Source: Costus lasius (taxonomy: Eukaryota > Streptophyta > Magnoliopsida > Zingiberales > Costaceae). From it: 64,000 bases of DNA. A program made the translations under genes and the position numbers. Position 1 is the stretch's first letter, and the number at the start of each line of letters is the position of its first letter. Positions 44,252 to 55,309 of the stretch are shown here, one piece after another. The notes beneath the pieces are model-generated. The model saw nothing but the letters and a program-made list of their open reading frames with translations. It was not told the origin of the DNA and did not search any database. Location of the stretch: NCBI GenBank assembly GCA_027563935.2, contig CM050449.1:77345178-77409177 (forward strand). Direction: 5' to 3'.

Positions 44252-44270
44252 AATTGCCCCCCCCCCCAAC
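44252..44270 (-). promoter_or_regulatory. Tat polypurine tract
   Basis: On the minus strand a GTTGGGGGGGGGGGCAATT tract immediately precedes the 3' LTR start TGTTGAGC. Plus-strand DNA synthesis would be primed here. Confidence 0.7.
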
Positions 44271-44783
44271 GGATTTGTATAAGCAAGAAGCGTATACAAA
44301 ACCGTTGGGGAGACAAAATATTCATGTGTTTCTTACTACTCTCATTGTTGCTCCAGGTGTTGACTCGATATTCCGGCTCTTCTGTTTCCATCTTTTTTGT
44401 ATCATTCATGGGCTTCTTGTGGTCCCGCTGCGCCTCCATGCCGTTGGACGAGCCCAATGATGAGGCGATTATGGAGTACATTAAGAAGTGTGATTCCCTC
44501 GGCCACTTTCGGGGGATATGGCATGAGTGGCGCGATGTGATGTTGGAGGGTAGGGACGTGTTCCATAACAAGATACCCCGTCATTTGTCCATGCCTCTAT
44601 TGCCAACGGAGCACAAGCCTCACCCTCCCTTTTGAGAGTGGAATTTGGACGCCTCTAGCGCGTAGCGTCGTCGGAATGATGAACAGATCCCGTATCTTCG
44701 ATCAAGGCCCCGACCTATGCTTATGTCTTGAGCCCAACACCAGAACATCTAACCAAGAATCAAATTTCTTTTTAGGCTCGGAG

Positions 44784-47425
44784 ATGGCCTCTAAACGCAT
44801 ACCGAGATGGGCCTCGCGGTTTAACATTTGTGGTAGTGTCACGCACCATCCTGGCTACACGGAGTGGGCACGATATATCCTGCGTAGTGAGAGGAAGATT
44901 CTTAAGAAAGCCGGGATCCATGAGGCCATCATATTGTCACTATTTAATTACGAGTATGATGTCACTTTACTAAAGGGCATCTTAGAACACTGGAGCCCAG
45001 CCACAAATACATGTTATCTTTCTAAAGAGGAGGTTGTCCCGAGTCTCTGGGACATGCGATACGTCTGCGGACTTCCTATATTAGGTGCTCGATATGATGA
45101 GCATGTGCCGGATGAAAAAATGCTCTTTGGTGAGACTACACACGGCGAGTTTCGATGTTCTCCCTCTCTCAAGGCCGTGTTCCACCACTTCTATGAGCTA
45201 CTTCATCGGTATTCCGGGGCTGTCTCTATCACTTAGTGGATCTTACACTTTGTTGACCTAAGTACCTCGTACGAGACCAGTTTCCCTTCGCCGCGTGATC
45301 CCTTTGGTGTCGGTTCCGAAAACACTCTAGTGCAAGACTATGATACGCCTCCTCGGCCTCCTATCGCAGCAAAGGAAATGGATCGAGTTACGTTTCTCAC
45401 AGCATTTTTGGCCTGCTGGCTATGCTATTTTGCTATCCCCTACAAGTATCCAAATCGCATTAGACCGGAGGTTTTCATTATGGCCGATAGACTGGCGCGG
45501 GGAGTTCGTCTCTCCTTAGCCCCGGCAGCGTTGTCGAATTTATTTCGGTCTTTGAGAGAGGCATGTACCGCTGACTTCCCGGGCTCAAAGGACACGCTGA
45601 TCCCACTCCACTACTTGTTTGGATGGTTCAATTTGCAGTTTCAAGGACTATATAACACCGTCGCTTCTGAGGCTATGAAGCGCAAGTTACCCTTCATGGT
45701 GTGCATTGCTGGGGCTCATCCAGTTTACTTCAAGGATCTTGAGGCGCGTTTACTTTTTCGTAAGGATAAGGTCTTTGGGCATCGTCGGATCGTATTTCCC
45801 AACAAAACAGGATGCCTAGACGAGCAGGTTGACATTCAAGATAATCCTGTTGACGTATTGACAGAGGATGGATGGCTTGCCACTGAGTTCCTTGTGAGCA
45901 TTCGCGTGGGCTGGCTACCCTTTAGGAGTGGAAATCTTGCGTCCTTGGAAGTATATAACCCTCATAGATGCGCTCGCCAATTTGGTTTTGATCAGACTAT
46001 TCCTCAAAATGTCCTTGATCATGGAAGATTATCAGGTGACCTTGTGACGGTAGCTTCTTGTTGGCGTCTACTGCTCCGGCGTGGGACTCACTCGTCATAC
46101 GCTATCCCAGCTCGTGGCCGGGTCCCTAGGTGCAATTATGAATACTTGAGGTGGCACTCCATGCATTTGAAGGCGCTCTTCAGCTATGATATCAAAGATA
46201 CGTTTTGTTTCACCGAGAAATCCCATCCGCGGAAATTTTTAAGGAGAACAATTAGCCGACCATTGTATGGCTTCGAATTTGACCTCTCGTGGTCTTCATC
46301 CTCCAAGCGGCTAAAGGTCCTGGATCTGGGGGCGGCATCACCCAACCTATCTGAGGTAGTATCTATCTTCTTCTTTTCCTTATGATACGCGATATCGACG
46401 ATTTGACATTCTTTTTCTTTTCTTTCTGCTTGGGATGTAGAGTACAGGTCATATACGAGGATCAAAATCTGTTCTTAGAGTTGAAGGGTCACTGGGCGAT
46501 GGTACAACTCTGCAGCGAGAGAACAAGGATGAGCTGACCGCCACAGGTGCTATCTTCTTCACCATATATTCGTCTTTGTTGGCTTGTGATGATTTTTATA
46601 CCCCCCCCCTTTTTACGCACTCATTTTATTGACACAGCGGTCATCTCTGACATATTTTGTGCTCCCTAGGGGTTCGAGCCGCAACCATGGTTGCCGAGCA
46701 AGTAAATGCCCATCCTCCCGATGATACTGTGGACATGGATGATATCGACACTGTTGGACTGTTAAAGCATTATTCCAGTGATTCATCTGATGATGTAATT
46801 GGAGCCCTAAAAGGAGTACGTATTATTCAGATTATATAGATCACGAAATTCCTTGCGTTTAGCTCAAGATTTTAATCTCGGTGCAGTTGTTCATGTGCCG
46901 GTGGAACCTACGAGGAAAGCTGATCCCTGCACGGGTTCGAGGGGCCCTCCGATCGACTCAGAGACAAGTGAGGCATAAAGTTCACGAGTCATAGTCCCCA
47001 TTTATTACTTCTGTCGCCATGATACCGTGGTTTAAGTTATGCATAATAAACCTTTTGAGTGATGATTACATGGTTTATTATTTGTTAGATTTATTTGCAG
47101 ATTTAAGACATGTGCTAAGTACATTGGAGACCGAGGTAGAAGGGATATCTCCCTTGAATAATGGTAACCTCTTATTTCTTCTTATACTGGTAAAATGTTT
47201 CAGGGGCCTGGCAGGGACATGAGCCTCTCTTTCATATATTTTAACGATAGTGACCTTGTTATTGTTTTGACCTTGTTACTTAACAATCTTTAACATATTC
47301 AGTGTCTGTGTTGGAAGGTCTGGGCACCACCGCGCGGGATGAGGAGGCTGTGAAGGACGGTAATTTTCATTGTCATCTTTATTTCTCAGCTGCATTATAA
47401 TGCCATGATAATGGAGGAAGGGATT

Positions 47426-47456
<31 letters not shown>

Positions 47457-47549
47457 GGAAATCTTCCTTTTCATTTAGAAGCGACTAGGGGCAAACTTAC
47501 GCCTCTGTCGTCCGACTGGGATGAGAGCTCGTACAAGGAGTTTACATAG
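44784..47549 (+). CDS. Antisense plant-mobile-domain (PMD) gene inside the Tat element, seven inferred exons
   Basis: Exon 1 44784-46355 encodes the PMD (aminotransferase-like, PF10536 type): ILRSERKILKKAGIHEAI, WSPATNTCYLSKEEVVPSLW, GLPILGARYDE, then FLTAFLACWLCYFAIPY. Inferred further exons: 46441-46546, 46670-46819, 46887-46967, 47101-47163, 47303-47359, 47458-47549 (stop TAG). All introns obey GT-AG; intron 1 is phase 0 and the other five phase 1, and the joined length is 2121 nt, an exact multiple of three. One premature TAG lies at 45234-45236. It may start earlier (open to 44676; a separate frame 44402-44635 could be an upstream exon). PMD proteins such as Arabidopsis MAIN/MAIL1 act in silencing and genome stability; PMDs also occur in transposons. 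Function here is unknown. Confidence 0.72.
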
Positions 47550-47626
47550 TTCTAACACATGGTCAACCGAAAACAGCCTTAATACTCTTGATCATACTGT
47601 TGCTTGGTCCGAGCTAAGCTTGCGCT

Positions 47627-50600
47627 TTAAACATAGTATTTCTTTAGGAAGCGGCCATTGATGGGCGGCATCGGATGTGCCCCATCTTGATCTGTCAGTT
47701 GGTAGGCTCCTCCCTCATAAACTTTTTCAATCACGTAAGGTCCCTCCCAATTAGGGTTGAACTTTCCTTTTGTCATCTTGTTGAATATGAGGGCCGCCTT
47801 ACTACTAGAACAAGCTCCCCTTTCTTGAAAGTGCGTTCCCTGGCTAATTTGTCGTATGCCCTTGCCATTTGTGCTTGGTATAGCTTTAGGTTTTGTTGCG
47901 CAACCAGTCTTTGCTCGTCAAGCGTGTCTAGTTCATCAAGACGTAACTGGATATTTTCATCCATCGTCATGTCACATTGCATTGCCATTCTTAGCGAAGG
48001 TATTTCCACCTCGAGTGGAAGCACTGCTTCGACACCGAAGACTAAGGAATAAGGTGTTGATTGTGTAGGTGTACGATACGTGGTCCGATAACCCCACAAT
48101 GCTTCCACTAGCCTCTGATGGCACTCTTTTTTGTTCTTCGAAACGCTCTTATTGAGCAGCTTGCATAGAGTCTTGTTGAATGCTTCAGCCAATCCATTCG
48201 CTCTTGGATTGTATATTGAGGAGTACCGCCAATCAATCTTGTGGCGCTCTGCAAATTTGTAAATCAAGGCATTTTTGAAGGCCAAACCGTTGTCGGATAT
48301 GATCCTTCTAGGGGTCCCAAAACGACTCAATACATTCGCGTGAAAGAAGTTGACGACGTTGGTGGCCTTGACTTCTTTTAATGGGATAGCTTCCGCCCAT
48401 TTGGAGAAGTAGTCTGTTGCTGCGAGTATAAATCGATGCCCCGGAGAAGAAGGAGGTTCTATTGGCCCTACTATATCCGTCCCCCATGTTTCGAACGGCC
48501 ATGACGAAACCGTCGGGTGAAGAGGGTTAGGGTGCTTATGAATTAAATCTCCATGCACTTGGCACAAATGGCAGGTCTTTGCACAGTTTATGCAGTCTCG
48601 TACCATGCTTGGCCAGTAGTACCCCAACCTCTTAATCTTAAGATACATTTTGGGTCCTGATTGGTGGGCACCACAAAGACCGGAATGGACTTCATGTAAT
48701 ACGTGAGCGACCTCATCCATTGTGATGCACCTGAGCCAAAGTTGTTCATACGATCGACGATACAGCGTGTCATTCACAAATGTATATCGAAGGGCCCATT
48801 TTTTCAATTGTACTCTTTGAGTCTTATCCTCGGGCAGAATACCACTTTTGAGATAGTTGACGAAGGGCTCCCTCCAGTCATGTTCTTGCGTGAGGGAGGT
48901 TGTCATAGTATCTGTCACTTCTTTCTTGTCGACTTTATCATTTTCGGCCGGTGCGATCAGCTTCCTGTCTCTGATCATGATATTGATTTGGTCAATGGAT
49001 GGTCCAGCTAGCTCTTTGGCAAACTTTGCTAGTGCGTCCGCTCTACCATTAGCAGCCCTAGCGACGCAAGTCAAAGTGACATGAGGTACTTTTTCCATGA
49101 GTTCCACAGCCTTCGTATGATATTTGTGCAATTCCATTTTCTTGACTTGGTACTTACCCGTCACCTGCTTGACAATGAGCTGGGAATCGCCATATATATG
49201 CATTCTTTCAATTTTCATCTCCAGCGCGAGCTCGAGCCCGGCGATTAAAGCTTCGTACTCAGCTTCGTTGTTGGTACAGGGACCAGTGAGGGCTAAGGAG
49301 TAATGCAATATTCCTTTTTCCGGGGTGATGAATACCAGGCCGATCCCTGACTTTACTTTCGGGATATTTGGGGGAATAGCTGGTTGAATTGAAGACGCCC
49401 CATCGAAGTAGAGTTCCCAATATCCATCGTCGGTTTCGGTATTTAATATTTCCTCGTCTGGAAAGTCATAACTCAGAGGAGAGTCATCGGGGACAGGATG
49501 AGCCGCTAAGAAATCGGCGAGAATCTGCCCTTTTACTGCTTTCTGCGACACATATGTGATGTCGAATTCCTGGAGCAGGACGGCCCATTTAGCCAGTCGT
49601 CCTGTCAAAGTAGGCCTCGTCATCAGGTATCTTAAAGGGTCTACTCTTGATATGAGACGAACTTCATGTTCCAGGAGATAGTGTCTTAATTTTTTAATGG
49701 CAAATACCAATGCCAAACATTGTTTTTCAATTGGAGAATAGGAATGCTCTACCCCTACGAACATCCGGCTAAGATAATACAATGCGGTCTCCTTCCCATC
49801 GTCATTATTCTGGGCCAATAGTGCCCCCAGGGATGCCTCCAATGCCGTGGTGTATAGGATGAGTGGTTTTCCGGTGATAGGTGCCCCAAGGACTGGAGGA
49901 TGTGAAAGATATTCTTTGATATTTTCGAAAGCGCTTTGACACGTGCCGTCCCAAATGAATGGAGTATCTTTCTTTGTTAATTTTGAAAAGGGGTGGATTC
50001 GCCCGGATAAGTTGGAAATGAATCTCCTAATATAAGCCAATCGTCCTTGAAAGGATCTAAGCTCTTTAAGATTCTTTGAGGGCGGCATGTCTTTAATTGA
50101 ACATATCTTCGCGGGATCAATTTCAATTTTTTTGTGTTTGACCACGAAACCCAGGAATTTTCCAGATGATACTCCGAACGCGCATTTAAATGGGTTCATC
50201 TTGAGGTTGTACTTGCGGATGCGAGTGAACACGGCCCTCAAGTCTTGACAGTGGTCCGCTCTAGATTGCGACTTAACCACCAAATCATCGACATAGCACT
50301 CGACGAGTTTGTGGATTAAATCATCAAAGATTTTGGTCATTGCACGTTGATACGTTGCCCCAGCATTCTTTAATCCAAACAGCATGACGGTATAGCAAAA
50401 AATGCCGACAGGCGTGCGAAATGCAGTGTGCTTCTCATCTTCAGGCGCCATCTTAATTTGATTGTAACCAGATGACCCATCCATAAATGAGAACGCTTCA
50501 AAGTTTGACACCGAGTCGATCATCACTTCTGTCACAGGGAGTGGAAAATCGTCCTTGGGACATGCGTTATTCAAGTCTCTGAAATCCACGCAGATCCGGA

Positions 50601-51510
50601 TTTGCCCATTTTTCTTCTTCACAGGAACGATACTTGCTATCCAGTCTGCGTATTTCTCCTCTCTTATAAAACCCGCCTCGATTAATTTCTTTATTTCGAG
50701 GGTGATTTGCTCCTCAAGCTCTATCCTCATTCTTCTCGGTGCTTGCTTCACCGGAGTGATATCAGGACTGATCGATAAATTATGGATGGCGACCTTCGGG
50801 CTGAGGCCTGGCATCTCTTTATATGTCCACGCAAAGCAATCACTAAACTCGTGGAGGAGTGCCTCCAGCTGGTCCTTTTCATGTTGAGAGAGTTGTGCAC
50901 TTATGTAGGTGGGCCTAACATCCTCTTCCAATCCAAGATTGACCTCAATCAACTCATCGCAAGTGGTCTGCCCCCCATCTTCCAGTTCTTTTGGTGCCCT
51001 CTTGAATTCTTCATTTCCTTGTTCTATTGCGTATGTTTCACCTATTGTCACCATATTGCAAGTATATGAATGAAACATAAGAGCTTCTTCATTTGGTTCT
51101 ATATACCCTAAACCACGGGTGTTGGAGATCTTCCCATTTGGTAACGTGATATTTCGTGAACCTGGGTTCCACAACTTTTCAAATTGGCGTAACTCACTCT
51201 TTGAACGAGGCTTCAAACAACCATACTTTTTCACGAGATTTTTTAAGCTCGGAGGGTAATAAGCAAATGGGGGGACTTCGATAAGGTGCGTTGACTCTAG
51301 GTCATTTTCTTTACTTGTCCTGACGTGATGAATTTCGTCTGACTGATAGAAGTGTATGAGTTTATGAACAAAGAGCCTTCCTTTTGCGCATTCTCTCTTG
51401 CTAGGGACAATAAAAGTCTTCATCTCCATGACTTTCGATGCATTCAGGGGGGTGAAACTCTTAAGATAGCCCTGAGGAACTCTTAACACTCCTACCTCGC
51501 ATTCCGTCAT
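47627..51510 (-). pseudogene. Tat pol: RT, RNase H, second (archaeal-type) RNase H, integrase; frameshift near the end
   Basis: A 1245-codon open frame (51510-47773) continues after a frameshift near 47785 in a second frame to TAA at 47627, where GKFNPNWEGPYVIEKV and INGRFLKKYY form the usual Tat C-terminus. RT: ICVDFRDLNNACPKDDFPLP, FMDGSSGYNQIKM, catalytic YVDD. First RNase H around ALYYLSRMFVGVEHSYSPIE; second RNase H with ELYFDGASS, NNEAEYEALIAGLELA, IYGDSQLI and GRADALAKFA; zinc-binding HHCC region before integrase; integrase core with TDYFSKWAEA, ISDNGLAF and a Glu in NGLAEAFNKTL. The second RNase H marks the Tat lineage. One indel near the C-terminus separates this copy from an intact gene. 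Confidence 0.92.
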
Positions 51511-51650
51511 ATTTTGTCGTGTCGTCAGTCTTTATGACCAACCTTTCTTCTCATGAGCTTCAACCACGTCGCACGCAGAGGCCGAACAGTCGCTTGCTTC
51601 TGACTCGGAGTCACTTCCAAAATGGGGACATGCGGACAAAGTTGCCCTCT

Positions 51651-53237
51651 TTAGTTTAGAGAGATCGAGTTCTGTAGTGTCGATTTCGCAGGCTGCATTG
51701 TCGATCCAATGAAATAGTGTGCGTCTTCATATTTAACTTCGTGCACTGAGAAGGGCTGGATGTCCCCATCGATACGCTCTTCCCTACCTTCCCTCAGGTA
51801 TTTCAAGCATTGGTGTAAGGTAGAGGGGACTATGTGATTCTCATGTAGCCAAGGTCTCCCGAGCAACGCCTTGTATGATGTATCGGTGTCAATGACATGG
51901 AATTTAACTTCGGTCTTTAGATCATCGAGCTGCAATGGTAAATATATAGAGCCTAAAGCCTTCTGGCTGTTTTTATTGAACCCTTGGATGACAACTTTTT
52001 CGGCCGTTAAATTATGGACGCCTAAAGAAAGGCTTTTTAAGGTCCGCAAGGTTACGAGGTTAACCGACGACCCTGGATCGACTAAGATTCTACTTATCTT
52101 CATTCCTTCTACGTCCCCGGTCACATAAAGCGGTCGGTTATGCTGCGACGTTCCCAATAGCATGTCATCATCGTCGAAAGTAATGGACGATGTAGTATAC
52201 GCACTCAATGCCTCTTTTGTGTCAGCCTCCACGAAGAATGCTTGAAATTTCTGAGGGTTTTGCAGGGCGTAAATAAGAACATCCCTTAGTTCTTGTGACA
52301 TCATCAAAGCATCATATATGCTGAGGAGAGCGGGGACCTTCCTCAAATGTGACAGTATGTTATATTCGGGAGAGGATAGCTTTAGTGGGGGTATCGCATC
52401 GTCGCCCACCTCCTGTGTTTCAATTTGCTTTCCTTTGAGTTTTTCCTTTTCTTTATCTATCGTACGTCCTATTACGACCTTGCCGCTTCTAAGATTCATT
52501 TGGCATGATTCGTTTATTTGCTTACTTCTTTCGACGGCAGGTGTTTCCTCATATAAGTAAGCAGGTAGGACCTCTTCTTCGGAGTCACTTCCCAGGTTAA
52601 TCGCGTTACAGATATCCATCCTTGCAGTAGTGACAGCTTCAATATTGTCAGTTTTGTTTTCCTTCGGGGGCCCCGGGATCACCGACATCATCCTACAGGA
52701 TTCCACCTCGTACTCCTCATCTTCTGAGTCGTCTTCCAGGAGTCCTTCCCACACCTCTTCAGTGATGTAGTGGTGAAGTTTTATAGGCTCAGGCATTTCT
52801 TGCACATACTCTTCAAGCGAGTCGATGTATTTTTTGAGATCGCTCTTTTCTTGCGCCTTAGTTGAAAAGGCTACCTTCTTATTTTTATTCTTCAATTGAG
52901 GATTCTTTTTCTTTTTCTTTTGACTTTCCCTTGTTGGTGGACGAGGTCTTGGCGATACGTATCGTGGGGACAAGGAGTCTTTCCACACTATGCCCGGCAC
53001 CTGTCGTAATTTTTGGAGGAGTCGCAACGTCTTTTTTGACACCATGGTATTCCACTCCTGGTCTCCTATAGGCGCCGGATCTGTTCTTGTTTGAATAACA
53101 TCAACCTCCTCGGTTTGGGTTTCATTCAATACCTGTTTCGATAGAGTTATCTTCCCTGTCTTATATTGTTTCTCCACCCAATCTTTGAAAATATAGCAGT
53201 CTTCTATTGTGTGCCCAGTACGCGATGGTAAGGGCAA
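51651..53237 (-). pseudogene. Tat protease region (gag C-terminus plus aspartic protease)
   Basis: 528-codon open frame. It begins with GHTIEDCYIFKDWVEKQYKT, the gag zinc-finger-like end. The aspartic protease lies near residues 375-470: active site ILVDPGSSVNLV and ALLGRPWLH. DPGSS instead of DTGSS is usual in Tat proteases. The frame overlaps gag by 34 nt in another register, and the junction (YHR/GHTIEDC) reads as one reading unit broken by a single-base deletion. It would release gag and pol products. About 140 nt with stops separate it from pol. Confidence 0.8.
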
Positions 53238-54814
53238 AAGTTGGGATCGTCAGTCTTATTGCTTTCTTCAGGGCGTTTCGGCTCTGGTAGTTGTAAGCCA
53301 TTCTTCAGGGCGTCCCTAAAAATCTTCATCGTCTTTTCTCTTTTGAAAGAATAGACTTTATTCTTTCTCTCTTCAAGGGTCAACAGCCTGCCTCGGCTAT
53401 TTTCGCCAAGCGTTGGCGCTTTCTCGATTCGAGGTATGTTCGTATTATGAACTTCCACCCTTTTGCCTCTGCTGGCAGCGTTTGTATAGGCGACATAGGG
53501 TTGATGATTTGTTCGTTCTAGCTTTGCCACTTGGGTGATCAATTCTTGAAATGTAGAAATGTTATTGCCGCAAAGGAAGGGGGCCATCCAGCTGTCGATA
53601 TTGCGGACCAACAATTCTACGGCTTCGGTTTGCTCTAGTGGCTTTTCGCATTTAATACTCAAATTTCTCCATCTTGTAATGTAATTAAGGACGGTCTCAT
53701 CCTTTTTCCTCTTTGTATCTGCCAGGTCCGCGATCGTAATCTTATCGCTTACCGAAGCAAACTTCATCCTAAAGGTTTCCTCCATGTCAGCCCAAGTTCC
53801 GATAACTTCATTCTCCAGAGAGTAATACCACTCAAAAGCGACCCCTGAGATACTTTGTGGAAACTGTCGGAGCAATAAGGCGTCGTTGCCGCCAGTGTTC
53901 CCACAAGTCGCGACGAAATGGGCCAAGTGCTGGTCAGGGTTTCCTATTCCATTAAACATCTTAAAGTGCGGTACGATGTACCCTTTGGGGTAAGGGATAT
54001 CATCGTATACAGCTGGGTAAGGTCTCCCTCGCCTCCTTCGGGGAGCAATTTTGGTTCCCTCCATTTGCTTCAGCTGGTCCATCACCAGTTTTTGTACTTC
54101 CCTCCTGGTCAAGGTGATGGCCTCGTCATTTGACTGAGCTGGTAAAGAAGATGTTGCCGGAGCGTTATTTTGTTCCCGCGATGATTGTTCTTGGCGTAAC
54201 ATCATCTCTTGCGTCTTTGCAAGAGCATTAGTCACCTCCTCAAACTTTGCCATGAGGATGCTCATATCGTTATCCCTCTTCTTGAGTTGCCTCTTGAGGT
54301 CGGCGATATCTTCATCTCTATGATCATGATTAGTGGTCATGACAGGTTCTTCCTCTTCCTCTTCCTCTTCGAAAATTTCTTGGTGTAAAGGGGTCGCTCC
54401 CGGTTCATATCGTTGAACAGGCTCCTGGATTATAATAGAGGCCAACTTTTTACCCTTGGCTTTCCTTGCCATGGTCCGAAGGGTATCCTCCTTAGAATTA
54501 GAGCCGGCCTCTCGTACGTGTTCCACCATCCGTACCGTATGGATCGTATAACCCTTCATCTCCTTATGGCTAGTCTTGAAACACCTTTCCTTTCTTTTCA
54601 TATTCTTTTGAGCCTTCTTATAGATCTCATAAACCCTTTGAGATGTCATCTTTTGAGCAGCGATATTCTTAGGTTTTGGGTGAGGCCTGTTCTGTACGTG
54701 GGTTCGCAGCCGCAGTCCCTCTATCAGGTTAGAGTTTCTCATAACCAACAGAAGTGGTGCAAATTTGTTTGTTACGGCGGTTTCTGTTTTAGCAGCAGAA
54801 TGGTTACGCCTCAC
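53204..54814 (-). pseudogene. Tat gag
   Basis: 536-codon frame opened here by a GTG; the first ATG is about 25 codons in. N-terminal basic region, then an acidic run (EEEEEEEE), a coiled coil (IADLKRQLKKRDNDMSILMA), and the retrotransposon gag domain (MFNGIGNPDQHLAHFVATCG, FEWYYSLENEVIGTWADMEE). It ends at CPYHRVLGTQ where a one-base deletion shifts the frame away from the protease. It forms the virus-like particle. Confidence 0.85.
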
Positions 54815-54842
54815 AGGGATTAGGCGACCTTGCTTGCAGAGC

Positions 54843-55199
54843 CTAGCCTCCTTCTTTCTTAAGGCTTGTCTTCCCGCTTTTTTGTCCTTTCAGGGCTTGA
54901 GAATACAGCTTGGTGAATCTTGCCCAGTTAACAGTGAAGGACAATTCCCCCTCTTCTTTATCGAACGTGCCCCCATCAGCAGCGACCAGCAGTTCTCTTT
55001 TTTTCGTGGCAGTCCTCTTTTCCTTCAGGGACGTCTTAATCTTGACGACTGGAGTGATATTCCCCCCACCCTTGATATTCTCAGAGTCTGTAAAGGGTAG
55101 ATAGATGAACTCGACGTCCTTTTCCGAAATAGAGCCGAATTGAACTCCATGCATGATGATTGATGCATCCTCAACAAAGATGTTCAGTTTCTTCGCCAT
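54843..55199 (-). CDS. Leader ORF of the Tat element, unknown function
   Basis: ATG at 55199 gives 118 residues beginning MAKKLNIFVEDASIIMHGVQ and ending in a Lys/Gly-rich tail. It lies between the primer site and gag, the place where Ogre-type elements have an extra ORF1. Basic at the C-terminal third (KTSLKEKRTATKKREL). No family recognised. The frame is open for 23 more codons upstream without ATG. Confidence 0.55.
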   Translation of the reverse strand: MAKKLNIFVEDASIIMHGVQFGSISEKDVEFIYLPFTDSENIKGGGNITPVVKIKTSLKEKRTATKKRELLVAADGGTFDKEEGELSFTVNWARFTKLYSQALKGQKSGKTSLKKEGG

Positions 55200-55286
55200 T
55201 GCTGTATAGAACAAGAGAAGTGTAAGAACAAGGGTGTGAAATTTTGTGTTGCGTGATATAGATCTCAAAGATGAAAGGAGAAGCCG

Positions 55287-55305
55287 GTCCCACCGGGCAT
55301 GCCAG
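55287..55305 (-). promoter_or_regulatory. Putative Tat primer-binding site
   Basis: TGGCATGCCCGGTGGGACC on the minus strand, four bases inside the 5' LTR end (CCCCACA). It begins with the TGG complement of a tRNA 3' CCA. Which tRNA is not certain; an Arg-type tRNA is possible. Confidence 0.45.
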
Positions 55306-55309
55306 AATT

